From the NCBI GenBank assembly GCA_905250125.1, contig CAJNOL010000517.1:1-64000 (forward strand): a stretch of 64,000 bases of DNA, written 5' to 3'. This DNA is from Rotaria sordida. Its lineage: Eukaryota; Rotifera; Eurotatoria; Philodinida; Philodinidae. A program made the position numbers and the translations under genes. Below are positions 61,802 to 64,000 of the stretch, piece after piece; position 1 is the stretch's first letter, and every line of letters starts with the position of its first letter. A model generated the notes under the pieces. That model did no database searches. It worked only from the letters and a program-made list of their open reading frames with translations, and was not told the DNA's origin.

Positions 61802-61954
61802 TCACTTTATTCGATTCCAGTAATTGCAGGTAATGTCAAACGTCAGTTTAGTATTCATGGTTTGATAATCAACTCTAGACGTACTCGATTAAATTCACAA
61901 CAATTAAATAAGGCATTGTTTATATGTTTAGTAGAAAAAATAAATGGTAGGTAG
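61802..61954 (+). pseudogene. hAT transposase C-terminal (dimerisation domain) relic
   Basis: The frame reads SLYSIPVIAGNVKRQFSIHG, then LIINSRRTRL and NKALFICLVE before TAG. It corresponds to the hAT C-terminal dimerisation block (SIPATSASSERVFS...G.I...RNRL....V..L.F). No upstream transposase sequence was recognisable; the nearby G/C-richer stretch (about 61700-61760) may be part of the same element. Confidence 0.75.
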
Positions 61955-63077
61955 TTATTCGATTTGATCTCATTATATATTTTTGTAGTTTGTTTTTTTA
62001 ACCTATTTATATGTATTAATCGTTGATTTGCTTCAAAATTATTGCCTCGTGACTAAAAAATAGACGAATCTAGGTAGTTTGTGGTGAAAAGATTTCTAAC
62101 ATATTTAATATCTTTTCTAGTCTTCCGCAAGGCAGTAGCTTTTAAGCCCATGCGAGGTCTCTTGGAAATTTAAAATATTTAAAATCGGAAAAATCATTAT
62201 CAATAACAGTATTACGAACATGATTTTTTTGCCTATACTTTTTCGCATCTCGCTCGATTTTTTTTGACTGCTACCAAAAACTCATTAAGAAACATTGAGA
62301 CGTAAATTTCGAGTAGGGATGAGATTCTTTCATCGGTGTTTTTCTGTATCAGAACAGAATCTTTTTATGATAATCAACGAAGTTTCTCTCGATTTCTATA
62401 TTAAAAAATATATAAAAAAAAGATTAAAGCAAATACCTAAATTTGATCTAGGATGTTCTTTTTTTTTTAATGATATATTTTTCTGAGACGCTTTCAGCAA
62501 AAGTCAAGGAGATAACCTTGATCATTTCTTTCAGCTGGAAAGAGTAATAATATTGAAAGATAGACATGAAACTCTACTTCCTAAATGAATTGAGTTCGTT
62601 GATTGAATTTTCACGAATGCATCGATGTGCCTTTCTTTCTTTTCATTTTCGTCGTTTTATCTGCTTTTTTTCTCTCTCGTCTATCCTTCGACTTGATTCC
62701 TCTCCTTCTTTCTTCGTTTCTGCCTTAGTACTCTCCCTTCTTTTTTCAGACTTTCCTTCATATTTTTTTTTTGTTTCTCCACATGGTGGAAAGTGTAGCA
62801 TAGTAGCCTACTGTCATTTACATGAATTTTTAACCATGCTGCTCTACATTCTTACAGACTGTAATGCTAAATTTTTATTTTCATTCGTATGTAAGCGCAT
62901 TCGAGCGTAATAATAAACAGCAGTATCCAAAAAAAATGTATCAAATATACTTTATTTGATCTTATGAAACCGTGACGAGATCTGTGAGATGATGTTACAT
63001 TAAAAATATAATTATGATTAGAGACACATTTTAGCAAAACAAATTGACTAATATTTATACGTCGAAATTTATCAGCG
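61955..63077. other. Intergenic, pyrimidine-rich, nothing identified
   Basis: A T/C-rich tract at about 62620-62780 gives a long but low-complexity Ser/Phe frame. No gene supported. Confidence 0.45.
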
Positions 63078-63494
63078 TTAACCCTTTCTTGCCGAATGGC
63101 ACCTATAGATGACATTTTTCAGACTGCTGAAGAAGGATCAATACTTATTGCAAGAAATGTAAAGCTTGGCTTTGTTATGCTTAAACTAATCATTTCTAAT
63201 TATATCATCGACTGGAAGAATAGATCTTTCAAACTCAATTTATATACTACAACAAATGATAATTTATGAAGTGAATGCAATTATCGTATGCTTACAATAA
63301 TAATATCATAGTGTTCATTCTGCTGTAACTTTCATAGATTTTTCTATACAATAAAAACTACCGAACATTCAATACGTCAACTAAGCGATGTGATTCAAAC
63401 TTTTTTAGCGCATACTAGGGGCCGTAGCGTTCGCATTACCAGACGAATTTCTGTCCTAGACCTTAAACTTTAGTCACAGGCAAGAAAGGGTTAA
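63078..63494. mobile_element. piggyBac-like MITE with TTAA target duplication
   Basis: TTAACCCTTTCTTGCC at 63078-63093 and GGCAAGAAAGGGTTAA at 63479-63494 form a perfect 16-bp inverted terminal repeat that includes the TTAA duplication. CCCTTT-type ends with TTAA are typical of piggyBac elements. The 417-bp element has no coding capacity. Confidence 0.85.
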
Positions 63495-64000
63495 GTTAAG
63501 AGAATTATTTTCTTCCGCAATTGAACAATTTGAAAAGAGAAAAACAATACTAGTACATCAACGGCACCGATGAAAAACCTAAAACATTCAGGAGGATGTT
63601 GTGGATAATTGAATTACAATTTAATGTATAATGTATGAACTTGTCTAATTTTTGATGATCGATATTTGCTATTTGTTTGTTAATTAATAAGCGATGCAAA
63701 AGTCTTTGAAGGGATGTCGAAATTTATGTCTCAACAATATACCGTCGGATTGGCTTCGATTGTGTTTGTTTGAAAGAGTAAAATTTGAACAATATATACG
63801 TAAAACAAAAATTGTTTATCTATTTGATTTATGCTGTACAAGAGCATCCTTCCTAATAATCTTAAAAACCTATTGCGATACTCGTAAACATTGATTTGAC
63901 AATTAATACCACTTTAATGCCTTCATGGCATGGCCAGAATATACAGTTAGATAGAGCTAGAAACACTGTATCCAAAGCACAAATTTCGAAGAATTTCTAT
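63495..64000. other. Window end, nothing identified
   Basis: AT-rich. An open frame at 63694-63894 has neither a recognisable domain nor splice context; another frame over the same stretch reads VFEGMSKFMSQQYTVGLASI, also unrecognised. Left uncalled. Confidence 0.4.

Noticed and set aside
62566..62910. 114-codon plus-strand frame
   Set aside because: Dominated by Ser, Phe and Leu from a C/T-rich tract; no recognisable domain, and pyrimidine bias explains the openness.
1..64000. tRNA, rRNA genes, CRISPR arrays or telomeric repeats
   Set aside because: No cloverleaf with B-box, rRNA core motif, regularly spaced repeats or telomere repeat was recognised by eye.

Overview
The window is eukaryotic and looks like an invertebrate nuclear genome. 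It is strongly AT-rich. Genes are split by many short introns (mostly about 50-100 bp, T-rich, with GT-AG borders), and coding sequence favours A/T third positions with runs of Asn, Ser and Gln. An innexin, a PTPRN/IA-2 receptor, an ATMIN/ASCIZ protein and a BAF-domain protein make it metazoan. Compact introns plus a high density of short decayed transposons fit a rotifer (for example a bdelloid), but that assignment is inference and was not tested by a search.

Layout. Positions 1-8600 hold the 3' end of a leucine-rich-repeat (LRR) membrane protein, a small three-exon gene of unknown function with a near-consensus RFX X-box upstream, a complete LRRC57 homologue, a relic of a LINE reverse transcriptase and several inverted-repeat elements. 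Positions 10708-19659 hold one 19-exon gene for a PTPRN/IA-2-type receptor tyrosine pseudophosphatase of dense-core vesicles. Positions 20100-22080 are transposon debris, including an element with hAT-like ends. Positions 22679-24502 hold a CREB/CREM-type bZIP gene that lacks a visible KID phosphorylation box and has a perfect CRE upstream. DENND6 (25674-29372) follows. Then ATMIN (31564-35373) and PNKP (35517-40288) lie head to tail with only about 140 bp between them. GCLC is on the minus strand (43938-46891), cytosolic-type fumarase on plus (50260-52155), a BAF-domain protein with a long novel N-terminal extension on plus (54615-55512), and an innexin on minus (56824-59833). The last 4 kb hold transposase relics and a TTAA-flanked MITE.

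Functions. Most genes are single-copy housekeeping or signalling genes: glutathione synthesis, fumarate hydration, DNA end repair and its regulator, Rab-GEF trafficking, regulated secretion, cAMP-type transcription and gap junctions. The ATMIN-PNKP pair is the only neighbourhood with an obvious shared theme (DNA damage).

The strongest unexplained structure is a set of long, imperfect, fully palindromic (foldback) elements. They sit in introns and intergenic DNA, fall into at least four sequence families that recur within this window, and have no coding capacity. Exon coordinates were obtained by hand splicing with phase checks. They are predictions, and total protein lengths follow from them.
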